This document shows positions 18,600 to 28,488 of a stretch of DNA of 64,000 nucleotides, piece after piece. This stretch comes from Nitzschia sp. DOCU1. Its lineage: Eukaryota > Bacillariophyta > Bacillariophyceae > Bacillariales > Bacillariaceae. The stretch lies in contig OX595991.1 of assembly GCA_951394045.1 (NCBI GenBank), positions 248,001-312,000 on the forward strand, given 5' to 3'. The first letter of the stretch is position 1, and the number at the start of each line of letters is the position of its first letter. The notes under the pieces were generated by a model. That model searched no databases. It worked only from the letters and a program-made list of their open reading frames with translations, and was not told the origin of the DNA. A program made the translations under genes and the position numbers.

Positions 18600-20585
18600 T
18601 TACCGGCTGCAAAACATGAGGGCGTTGATCTTGAAAGTTTTACCCCCGATCAGTTTCAGTAGCAGCCGAAAGGAGCCTCCAGTGGGAATCGCATGGTGGA
18701 GTTTAACGCTGTGGAAATACGAAATGCTGACGGCTTGTTCATGAAAGCCTTCCAATTCCCACACTTGTTCGTGAGTAACTTGTGATCCATCGCCGGCAGC
18801 AACGACTTGCGCTCGAAACTCAACGCGGCTTCCTTGCCACAGTTCCCCGTAAGACTTCAAGTAGTGAACGGTGACTACTCGAACGCGAGATGCGTCCTGG
18901 GAAGGCACTCCCAATGTCATGGTTGCTCCTGGCTGGAGCGCTACCAACCCCAACTTGTTCTGAAAGCCGCCTTGACGAAAGTCATTCTGAACGGCCCATC
19001 CATGTTTTTGTAGCGTGAACGGTTCTAGAAACGCCTCCAACAAATCTTGTCGTTGATGAGTTCCCAGGGGCGCTGCTAGAAAGGCAAATGCGCATGGCGA
19101 CTGGAACTTAGTCATACCATCCGCGCTGGGGACTTCGTGGCAGTTTGACCCTTTTGACTCACGAGGATTCTTCCTTCCTTCTCCTTTCCAGCTCCATTCG
19201 GTTAGGTTGGGTCGAATTGTAGCCGGGTGGTGTTCTTCTACCCATGGCTTGGACGGAATTTCGATTCGTAAATACTCTTCTGGAAAGCTCCAAGCTTTGA
19301 CAGAATTTGAGGAGCGAGGCCACGCTGCTGCTTCTTCACAAAAGTCCATGACCACCTGCATAAAATAGTACAGAAGACCAATAGTCGTTGTCACGTGTCC
19401 AGCCATGCCATAATGCACATTTATCGTCGGCCGGCCCTTGCGATCGATCCATGGCGCCGAAAAGAATTCTTCGCTCGTATCGGCAAAGACCCATCGACGT
19501 ACCGCATGCGATACCGACACGTATCCCATGGTCGGTTCCATGTCGGCCAGCCATTGAGTTGCCTGATCCAATTGTCCCTCTCCAATGATTGACTCTTGTT
19601 GATTTCCTAGATAGTCGTTTACATACAGCACCATTGGAAATCGAGAGGCGGATACGCTGGCATGGCATTCCTGCTCGTGTTGGTTGCTGAATCTAGCCTC
19701 TTGCACAAACTGCATGTTTCGTTGTAAGATTCGTGCCTGATGAAAGCTATCAATCGTCGTGTTGGTAGTGGCATGAAAAGCCGGCGGCAAATTATCATTG
19801 GCCGAGCAGGCATTGACAATAATGTCGGGTCCGTGGGGTTCCATTACTGGACTGAGCCAGTAGCGCAGTACTGGAATGGCTGCTTCGCTATGGGTACCAC
19901 CGGCTGCCAAATTGTAGACTTGAATCCATTTTCGTTTCCGATTGTTGCTGTCGTTGTTGCTTCTGCTGCTTCCGGGTTTTGTGAACAAGTAGTCCAAGAT
20001 GGAATTCAAAGCATGTTCCAATCGAAATGGCCACGCACAATCCTGGAGCGAGCCGAAATCTAGCTTTCCCCCTGGAATAGGAGACCGCATACACCCTGTT
20101 CCTTCGACAATACTTCCACCAAACACCACGATTTTCAATGGAGGGGGTACCGCATTCGACGCGTCATTTGCCGTCGAGGTCAATAGGTATCGAATTCTTC
20201 GAGAAAGTTTCTCCATTACGGAGCGCAGAATCTCAAACTCGGGATATCCCTTGACGGTATATTGTAGAACATGGGGGGACAGTAGATCTAGCAAGTCAGC
20301 AGTCCAGTTCCCGTGCAAATCCTGGTCGTCAACGGGATGGCGTAGCGCTTCTCGCAGCTGAGGACGTAACTGACGCCATGCAGCAGCAGGCAATGTACCT
20401 CCCGGAAATCTGGAACACATCCAACCGACCGCTTCACGTGTCGATTGTTTAGAATGTTCGATCAAGACATTCTCAGCCGCGAAGCTCTTGGACGCATCAA
20501 TGTGCCAGTTGATCAACAGAATGAACTGAATCCCAATAAAAGTCCCCAAAAGAACGAGAAAGTTTCGGTACAGTGAACGCTTCAT
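18600..20585 (-). CDS. SGNH-hydrolase-like type II membrane protein
   Basis: Single exon, 661 aa. A short basic N terminus (MKRSLYR) is followed by a TM anchor (about 8-27), so the bulk is lumenal or extracellular. An SGNH/GDSL-like fold is suggested by KIVVFGGSIVEGTGC (151-165, candidate nucleophile Ser158 in block I), NLAAGGTHSEAA (225-236, block II Gly) and NACSANDN (258-265, block III Asn-Asp). NVHYGMAGHVT may be the His block. Such enzymes hydrolyse or transfer acyl groups, often on glycans at the cell surface; the substrate here is unknown. The C-terminal ~200 residues look like a separate beta-rich module with no motif I know. Several N-glycosylation sequons are present. Confidence 0.65.
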   Translation of the reverse strand: MKRSLYRNFLVLLGTFIGIQFILLINWHIDASKSFAAENVLIEHSKQSTREAVGWMCSRFPGGTLPAAAWRQLRPQLREALRHPVDDQDLHGNWTADLLDLLSPHVLQYTVKGYPEFEILRSVMEKLSRRIRYLLTSTANDASNAVPPPLKIVVFGGSIVEGTGCMRSPIPGGKLDFGSLQDCAWPFRLEHALNSILDYLFTKPGSSRSNNDSNNRKRKWIQVYNLAAGGTHSEAAIPVLRYWLSPVMEPHGPDIIVNACSANDNLPPAFHATTNTTIDSFHQARILQRNMQFVQEARFSNQHEQECHASVSASRFPMVLYVNDYLGNQQESIIGEGQLDQATQWLADMEPTMGYVSVSHAVRRWVFADTSEEFFSAPWIDRKGRPTINVHYGMAGHVTTTIGLLYYFMQVVMDFCEEAAAWPRSSNSVKAWSFPEEYLRIEIPSKPWVEEHHPATIRPNLTEWSWKGEGRKNPRESKGSNCHEVPSADGMTKFQSPCAFAFLAAPLGTHQRQDLLEAFLEPFTLQKHGWAVQNDFRQGGFQNKLGLVALQPGATMTLGVPSQDASRVRVVTVHYLKSYGELWQGSRVEFRAQVVAAGDGSQVTHEQVWELEGFHEQAVSISYFHSVKLHHAIPTGGSFRLLLKLIGGKTFKINALMFCSR

Positions 20586-21247
20586 TTCTCACAGCGAAAA
20601 GTCACCCCATGGATCAGCCTTTACAAGATGCATCACACATCAAGTCATTGTAGGTCGTCAAGGCATTCAGATGCAAGCTTAGCTTGGAACGGCACTAGAG
20701 TCGATTCTACGATCTCCATACGCTCATTGTCGTCGTGTCGGATGGTGTCAAAGAATGGAAAAATCCACAACCACGGATGGATGGAAGATGACCGTCCAAC
20801 CGTCGTTCCGTTTTGGCGGGAAAAGTGAGACACGCGTGTGACGTCGACGTCACAGAAAATCTTTGGAACAAAAGTACTTAGTTAGCGCTATGACCATTTA
20901 TGCCTGGGCTGGCCTTCCTCACCGCGACACCGTATCCATTTGGTCATCCCGGAATCAACGGTCTGCCGATCTTTTGGGTACGTAGCCGGTGGCAAGTTGT
21001 AGAGAGAAAGCTACTTGGCAAGCAAGCTGCTCCCTCGCCGACTCCGATCTTGCGGGAAACTCGAACGTTGGCAGCAGCAGCTGTATCTCTTCGATCCCCA
21101 TTTTAATAGACAAAGCCTCCTTTCTTTGTCGGATCTAAGGCCTCTTGGTGGTGGTGTTTCCTTCGTTTCGCTATTCATCGTCGTTCTCACCAGCACGCAG
21201 CACAACAAGAACAAGATCGACAACCTTTACTGCACAAATCAATAAGA
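20586..21247. promoter_or_regulatory. Bidirectional promoter region with CRE-like palindrome
   Basis: Separates the divergent SGNH-like and ADP-ribosylglycohydrolase-like genes. It contains a perfect 14-bp palindrome TGACGTCGACGTCA at 20839-20852, which is two TGACGT half sites facing each other, overlapping by one base a second palindrome ACACGCGTGT at 20830-20839. TGACGT is the bZIP/CRE core, and diatom CO2/cAMP-responsive promoters use it. Function here is inferred from the motif only. Confidence 0.5.
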
Positions 21248-22413
21248 ATGCCAGAAAAAGTGGACTTAGCTCGTGTGGCCGCCGCCATTAAAGGAGCCTT
21301 GCTAGCGGATGCCGCTTCCATGGGATGCGACAATAGCACTCCTTCCAATCCGGACGCTCCCGAGTTCCAGGATCCTCCCACCCCAGTCGGATACTCTTCC
21401 GCTGACTATCCCGGTCACTATGAAGCCGGCATGTTGAGTCCTTGGGGCGAGCAATTGCTATTTGCCACGGAATACGTTGGCAAGGAAAAGCTCGTAACGG
21501 CGGGACCAATGAGTGTAGCCTTGATGAAATGGGTGGAGAGTAATGGTGGATATCACGACAAGGCAATCGAAGAATTCTTGACGTGCATGAAAGCGGGTGA
21601 TCGAAGTGTGGAACTTTGTGGAAAAGAGGACGATCGAGGTACGTGGGCATCTAAATGGAGTTTTGCATAGCACGCTTCGGCTATGCCTGCTGCCATCGTC
21701 AGGACTTTGATGTTTCGTCTGTTCGTTGTTTGTGTCTTTGTCGGCTCATCCTCGGCTCTACCTTTTGTACGATTCTCCTTTCCCCCTTCCATTCTACAGC
21801 ATGTGCGTATGCCAGGATAATCCCGACTGTCTGCTTGTACGCTGGCGAAGTGGACATGATTGAGCGTGTCAAGGAGACCGTCATGATTTACCAAAACAAT
21901 CCCAAGGCCATTCGATTTTGTTGCGCGGCTGCCACCATATTGGAGGGCATTTTGCTGGGCAAGTCATTGAAATTGAGTCTGGAAGCCTTGGTCAACGGTG
22001 CCATGGCCTCGACACTCAATTTTACAATGGATGATGCTGATATCGGAGATGCCTGTTTGTTCTCTCTCATGGAAGCCAAAATGAAGGATATTCCTGAATT
22101 GGTGGAAACCATGAAATCAGAAGATGAAGAGCATGGAGGCAATTCGGCCCGATTCCCTTCGGCCTTTGAAATTCCCGTGTACCTCTTCTACAAGTCCATG
22201 GCCGATGGCGATGTGGACGAAGCGGCCTACATCAAGGCCGTTAGAAGCAACATTAATGCGGGCGGAGAGGTTTGTCTCCGAGCCACTATGATTGGTGCCA
22301 TCTTTGGCGCTGCTGCTGGATCCGTTCCTGCCAGCTTTGTCGAAAAGTTTCCCAAAGCCACCATGGAGTCAGTCGACAAAGCCATCAAGGAAATCTGCTC
22401 TGCGCTCAACTAG
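21248..22413 (+). CDS. ADP-ribosylglycohydrolase-fold protein, probably catalytically degenerate
   Basis: Two exons (21248-21638 and 21800-22413) joined by a 161-nt GT-AG intron in phase 1; 334 aa. The N terminus AAIKGALLADAASMG matches the GALLGDAxG opening of ADP-ribosylglycohydrolases, CARIIPTVCLYAG matches the middle helix, and GGEVCLRATMIGAIFGAAAG matches the C-terminal GGDTDT..A.ivGAl.GA block. These enzymes remove ADP-ribose from proteins using two Mg ions held by T(D/S)DDT and GGDTD. Here the second motif reads GGEVC and no TDDT is visible (LSPWGEQLL lies at about that position), so metal binding is probably lost, as in J1-crystallin-like members. The intron falls between the two helical halves. 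Confidence 0.7.
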
Positions 22414-22767
22414 CGTAGTCGCAGAAGGCTTTGGACCGCTCGACGACAAAGGCGTTTTGGAGGCGCCGCCGTTCCCCCTAGTAGCCACATGATAGAACTA
22501 AAACGTCTAGCATTCGTGTTATAAACAGCACCACCTCCACATAAGCTGGAGTATCGCTGCGTTACTAGTAATGACTTTTTTGCTAGTTGGGCGTCGATAA
22601 GAGTGCCCCCAGAGCTGTGCATCGGGCTTCTAGTTGCGTCGTCGTTCATCAAATCGAAAAGTATATTTTGAGGACGACTATGTCCTTCCTAGCCCTTTCA
22701 TTTGCTTCTCTCGGGGCCATCCAATAGTCTGAGATAGGGATCCAGGAATTCTAGCTACTGGTAGTAG

Positions 22768-22999
22768 GGACCCTCGCATGGGTCTGCACCAGACGCCGCA
22801 CTATTCGACTATGAAATAGCCAGCACGGATCGGAGAGATCAATTGCGTCTGGATGTCGCCCGTTATCTCGCCACGATCCAACAACAATTTCCTTTCGGCG
22901 CCACAAAAATCAATGACCATGGCAAAAAGCTCCAAGGCGCTCTTGAACGATTGAACCAGCAAGTACAAGGGCAAGATATCACCTTTTCTGTTGAAACAT
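22768..22999 (+). other. Possible exon of an unrecognised small gene
   Basis: An open stretch after an AG at about 22767 reads ALFDYEIASTDRRDQLRLDV and later KINDHGKKLQGALERLNQQV, ending in TAG at 22999. It is protein-like (amphipathic helix, no low complexity) but has no in-frame ATG. It could be the last exon of a gene whose first exon lies in 22450-22760, or a gene remnant. It lies 52 bp upstream of the next start codon. Confidence 0.35.
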
Positions 23000-23050
23000 A
23001 GAAATACGGAAAACTATTCTGAACCCCAGCAACAAATACAATCTCAAATC

Positions 23051-23512
23051 ATGGCTTCTGCTGCTACTCCACCTTCGCCGCCGCCCCCGCCCAAGCCCCT
23101 TCCGACCAGTCTACCCACCACGCTGAGCCGATCCTACAAACTCATGGGGGTTGCAACAGACGCCTATGTTCAAATATTTGGTGATCGCATTGTCGTTGGC
23201 ATTTCTCAACGCCAACAACGCATTGGGACGTGGTGTTTATGTCAGGCGACCCAAAGTGCGATAGATCCCAAAGCCATTGACTTTGATATCAATACGGTAC
23301 TAGGAGATCGCCACGATGCCATGGTTGGTGTTTATGCCAGACAAATTACAGAGCGCGTGCTGCGTGAGCGATTGATTGGGGGTGGAAGTACAACCATGGC
23401 CGTCTTTTTAGGAATGGGATTGCAACAGCCCAAGGACCCTGAAATGTTTCAGGCTGTGTTGAGTGTATTAGTGCTATTAATCAAGGATGCTATTTCGCAA
23501 ATGAAGACATGA
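23051..23512 (+). CDS. Probable proteasome assembly chaperone 3 (PAC3/PSMG3-like)
   Basis: Single exon, 153 aa from ATG 23051; an upstream extension to 22991 lacks ATG. A proline-rich leader (PSPPPPPKPLP) precedes a compact alpha/beta domain: DAYVQIFGDRIVVGISQRQ, then a basic-acidic helix ARQITERVLRER, then TTMAVFLGMGLQQPKDPEMF and a hydrophobic C-terminal helix. The order and spacing (strand with DRI, helix, strand, short loop, final helix) fit PAC3, which together with PAC4 helps assemble the 20S alpha ring. Sequence identity in this family is low, so this is a fold-level call. A small unrelated orphan protein is the alternative. Confidence 0.55.
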   Translation: MASAATPPSPPPPPKPLPTSLPTTLSRSYKLMGVATDAYVQIFGDRIVVGISQRQQRIGTWCLCQATQSAIDPKAIDFDINTVLGDRHDAMVGVYARQITERVLRERLIGGGSTTMAVFLGMGLQQPKDPEMFQAVLSVLVLLIKDAISQMKT

Positions 23513-24032
23513 GAATAAGAAAGAGCTTAAGTCTCCTGAGGTGGGTAGTCTCGGCTCTGGATGTTGGACGTATGAACCGACAATAGAGGGAACTGACGAC
23601 GAAGACCACTATCACTATTTCAGGAGTTGCTGCTGTCTACCGGCACACATGGTGGATTAGCATGAAAAACTAAGCTAGACCAAAATAAGGGGATACAATC
23701 GTGGAGTGCTTTCTCCTCCGTGTACTCTAGCTACTACAACAATAATAATGCTTTACATGCCGGGCGTACAACGGTAAGACCCAAGGTACGTACAATGGAT
23801 ATTTACTCAAACTCTTCCCAAGATTATCATTGGGCTTCGCCGTTTTCAAAGAAGCATCTCATCAATCGTACAAATCGTTCGCAGTTCCCATCTCTCTATC
23901 GACGGAGGTGAAAATATTCCATTCCCCTTGCATAGTGATGCCTTATTCCACTTTGCATTGAAAACGCTACTCTAGCCTTTCTTTTCTGGCTAGCAGTTGA
24001 ATATCCATTTCTTTCTCTCCATCGGGTACACA
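23513..24032. promoter_or_regulatory. Upstream region of STRA6-like gene A
   Basis: No gene seen. The last ~45 bases before the ATG (GGCTAGCAGTTG, then TACACAATG) are shared with gene C (34285-34337), and the last ~15 with gene B, so the 5' leader was copied with each gene. Confidence 0.5.
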
Positions 24033-27000
24033 ATGACCACTTCCTTCCCTCGAATAGTGGGCCCAAAGGCAGATGTCGCAGAACTCGAGTATGTGGCTGC
24101 ACTCCACCAGACTTGTGCGAAAAAGACTCGCAATACAGGCACCATAAGCTCTCTCGATGTGATGCGATTTCTGAAGAGCCGACATTCGCTCGAGATTTCT
24201 CATGCCCAAGCCCGAGATATTGTTCTAGCGTTGGGTGGGGGGCAAGCTTGTCAGAAAGTTCGTGTCCAACTGGCGGAAACAGCGGCAATCAAATGGAGAG
24301 AACAACAACTTCGATTATTGCAGAAGGACCAAGAAAATCTGACACATGCACAGCGATGGCGATTGCTGAGTCCACGGAATGCTACGAGCTTGAAGAGAAA
24401 GAAAAAGGAAGATTCCGTAGAAGTAGCGGGTGGCTCTTCGGACCCTAGTAGTTCTGGAATCGAGAAAACTCAGCTAGAAGAGGCAGAACGCATGCTGGAA
24501 GAAATCCTGAGCCCCAAATTGCTGTATATGGATATTGTACAGATGACTGCCGTCATTTTGATTCCTACTCTGGCACGTATGGCGAAACAACATCAAAATA
24601 GTACATCACCGCCCGTCCCACTTGAATATTCATCATTGGAACGACTCCAACATCGCTTCGATCATCTAATGCATAACCATCAGACTGGTCACAGCGGTGA
24701 CGATAACAACCACAATGACAATGCTCCTAAGGAGGGTGTACCAACAAGTATTCTAAATAAAAATGACAAGTCAGGAATAACAGAAGCTTCAGACGACGAG
24801 GCGTATCTTTGGTCGTTACAGCCCAAGCCTGAAGGGTTGATACAACTTGTCTTACTGAGTATGCTGAATATGATTCGAGACAAGGTTCCATCAGTGACAC
24901 AAATCGACACGGAAAACGACATTTCAGCATCGGGGGGTGTCTATTACCCCAGACTAACTCCCCAGCTGGTTCAAACATTGTTGCAGGAATATGGTGAAAT
25001 GGAACGAGCCAATGATCCTAATTTGATTCAACGCATGGTAGATGTAGCAGCGGCCGATGGTGGCCCGTTACTGATGGATGAAGGAGCTCTTGTACGGGCC
25101 TTGACGGCGGATTTGCAAGATTGGGATGTTGGATGTGAAGATCGTCCCACGACTTACGTCTATGATGTCTTTGGTAATTCGACGCTTCAGACTTTTGACC
25201 GCGTAGGAAACGGGTTCCATATTGGCAAGCAAATGAAGAACTTAAGAATGGATTCCTCCCTATCCTCATCGCGGCGACAACGTCAATATGATGAAGGAAA
25301 CTTCAAATCGAAGACTAGTAGTGGAAACCAAAGGGAAGCCGACAAGGGCCAAGACGCCATGGAATTAGGGTGTCTGCAATCCGACCCTGTTGACGAATCG
25401 AGTGGCAAGACTATCACTGAAGCAATATGCAATCCCAAAGGCCGCAGCGAAGACAAATCCCCAGACGACGTCGCTAGGCTGGTGAAACTTTTGTATAGCG
25501 TAGTGGGCACCTACTCTGGATCTACCATCGCCCTCGACTCGTCGCAACAAGAACTGTCTGAAGAAGAAGACAACATCAAATCGACTAGTGGCAACAGCAA
25601 CGAAGCCGACAACGAGCGCAACGCGGTCGAAATGGGGTACGAACCTTTCAAACGACAGCAATTTGAAACGATAGAGGGATCGGCGGACAAAGGCAAGATT
25701 TCCAACGATGACTCACCGGAAGATATTGTCGAGTTGGCAAGTAAGAATTCGGCAAGGATATTGGACACAGTAGTGGATTCCTTCGGGTCTAGTGTCACGC
25801 TGCTGTTGGCATGGATGACATTTATCGGTCAAACGGGCAGTTATGCAGCGCTCATACTACAAACGGAAGCATTTACCGTGGAGTGTAAAGATCAAGAAAC
25901 GTTTGGATGCATGCTGGGGCGAACAGTGGTCAGTTGGTAAGTATTATGTGGGGAACGAGATGAGAAGATTCAGCTATCGGCTGATCGTAGGAGGAATCTG
26001 ACTATCTTGTTGTTCTTGGTAGGGTCCTGGTAGCGCTTCTCTTGGTATTGTTTGGATTCGTGGTTTTGGTCCCATTGTCACACGGGAACCATCCAACCAA
26101 ACGAGGTCCAGCACGGATGCTTTTATCTACATTCGTTACCTTGACCATTACTATGTAAGGGTTCTATGATTGTTGCTTTGCACCTTTATGACACCTCTTT
26201 GACCATTTGCTTGCCGCTGCAGCTTCCCTTTTGTTATACTAAAATGGTATGGAAGGGAACACATCAATGAGGTCACCGAGGGTGTCGTCCAAACAGCTGA
26301 ATCAGAGCATTTTATTGGGCTAATCTACTTGACCACTGTTCTCGGATTGACGTTGGCTATGCAATACTTTTTTCACTTTGGAATCGGCGTAGCGAGAAAC
26401 CATGGGCATGTTCCCGAGAAAGGTGGATGGGTAGACTATTTCTCAGTCTCGTCTCATATAGTTGGTACGACGCGCTCGAAACGAGCGTGTACTCGCAAGA
26501 TCAATGCTCTTTTGACGAATGCGCGATCCATGCATGGATCCGCTGAAGCCTTGGCAGAGGCTGCTTCTGAGAGCGAAGTTGTCAGCATGTCGCTTCGAAA
26601 GACTGAAAGTGACGCCGTCTTTCAAAATTATACGTTGCGGGGCGAAAGTACATCCGACGTTGGATCGTTGTTGTGGGTGTGGGAGAGAATCATCACCGGA
26701 GCATTGTTTGACGAGGAGGGCATTTGGCTTCCTGCTAGACTCATCATCTTCCAGTTTGGGCAACTCGCCTTCGCCATATTGATCATGTTTCTACTGTTTA
26801 TTTTTGTGAAGAAAGCAGCAGATGACGCCGATGCTGCGCAGGGGACGCTGACCGACGGACTTCCAGATTGGGTCTATGCAATCGTACCGACAGGGGATCA
26901 GGTGCGGTGGGCCTTGCTGCCAGCGGCATCCGTCTCCGTGGCCGTGTGCTTCTTTCTAACGTTGATATATATTCCTAGGTGAGTTTAAGAGTCCATTGAG

Positions 27001-28007
27001 GACGGAAAAATCTTGTGCATTTGGTGCTTACCGCGTTTTCTGTTTTCAGTACGGTGAAGACTGTCCTCAAGTTTCGCTGTGGCCACTTCGGCGCCTTGGG
27101 CGCTGAAACCTTTCGACTAGCTCGGCGTGGTCCAGACTCCGCCTACATGAATACCGCCAATGCCATTTACGGGATGGTTGCTGCAGCCGGTTTGTTCTTC
27201 TTCCTCATTGGTCTGCTGCTATTCCTGTTTATTTGGGATTTTTCGAGACAGTTTGTCTTGCTGATTACAGCTTGGGGTATTGGTCTTGGTATTACTATTG
27301 GGCTCAAGGTAATCATGACGTCCTTTTGTCGCAAACAGTTCTTTCGGGCATTCTATCGGATTCATCCAGGACGGGCCAACATTACTACGTTGGCGCTCGA
27401 GTGTTGGTTCATTGGGTTGGGAGGGGGTGTCTTGATTGGACGGATTACCCAATTTTTGATGGCGTCCGCCTTTTGGATCGGGCGCATTGATGAGCCGTTC
27501 TTGGCGGACAACGTTTCCTTGTTTGGATACAAGTTTGATTATGTTCCGTTGAACTACGTCAAGGAAATTCTGGTCCACGAAGCTCATCGGCACCCGTACA
27601 TCGAGAGATTGGGTGCGATGTATTTGATGCGACTACGATACAAATCGTTTGCTAGCAGCGACGCTTGTGCTTGTTGGAGGCAGCTGTTTGTGCTGACGTT
27701 GCTACCCTGGTTGATGAAGTATCGCATCTTTCACGAGCAGCGATGCATAGAATCCATCCAGGATCAAAAGTCCGAGAAGGAAGTCGAAGCTGAAGAAGAT
27801 CGCGAGCCTTTGGCAGCGACAGCAGAAGACATCCTAGGGGCCACGATGAACTTAGCAGGTATGGTCGACCAAGGTGCCAGGAAAGTCGGCCAAGTTGGAT
27901 TCGACGCGGTCGATGCGGTTGGTCAGGTCGGGGTCGGAGCGGTAGACGTAGTTGGTCAAGTTGGACTCGATGCAGTTGATGTTGGCGCGCAATTATTCAA
28001 GAAGTAG
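24033..28007 (+). CDS. STRA6-like multi-pass membrane protein A
   Basis: Four exons: 24033-25936, 26023-26154, 26223-26978, 27050-28007; introns 86, 68 and 71 nt, GT-AG; 1249 aa. Residues 1-~600 are soluble: a conserved head (PRIVGPKADVAELEYVAA, FLKSRHSLEISHAQARDIVL, LLYMDIVQMTAVILIPTLAR), a variable Ser/Asp/Asn-rich linker, and LDEGALVRALTADLQDWDVG. About nine TM helices follow: one at the end of exon 1 (LLLAWMTFIGQTGSYAALIL), one or two around exon 2, three in exon 3, three in exon 4. The C-terminal block GYKFDYVPLNYVKEILVHEA, HRHPYIERLGAMYL, WRQLF, LPWLMKYR parallels the STRA6 (RBP receptor) ending in order and spacing. STRA6 carries retinoid across membranes; a ligand here is unknown. The tail has VGQVGxxAVDA repeats. 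First of three tandem genes. Confidence 0.7.
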
Positions 28008-28488
28008 TAAGAGGCGCAGCGTTTTGATGCGTTTACTTGCTCTGTTGTATCTGGAGTCGTAGAATAGCGATGAGATTTTCCCCCTTGTAAGCTTTAGCAT
28101 TGTGTCTTCTTCCATTTTGCTTTTCGGATGAGAGTTGCATGAGCATGAAAAGAGACTAAGCTAGTAGAAGGAAGGCAATGTAGAAAAAGAGAAATATCCT
28201 GGGAATATCAGGATTGCTTCTCCTTTCTTTGTGTTTTCTCTTGTTCTTGTACTCATTGGATTCGGCTTTGCGAAACTGCATCCTTGGGTATTACGACCAA
28301 AGTAACAAACAATGGGCTACCCCCGAATTCTTCCCGAGGGTTCGTATTAATCGGGATTCGCCGTCGCTTCGACTGTTCCCGACGACGAAGGGCACGCTGA
28401 TCGTCCGATTTGAAACTTCGTCGCGGTGTCTGCTTTTGTTCCACCTACTTGCATTCAAAACACAACTCTTTCGGATATCCGATACACA
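28008..28488. other. Spacer between STRA6-like genes A and B
   Basis: 480 bp without a gene. It ends with GATATCCGATACACAATG, the leader shared with genes A and C. Presumed promoter of gene B. Confidence 0.45.

Noticed and set aside
24033..25936. EF-hand calcium-binding loops in the N-terminal region of the STRA6-like genes
   Set aside because: Helix-loop-helix patterns such as SSLDVMRFLKS look suggestive, but no loop has the DxDxDG spacing.
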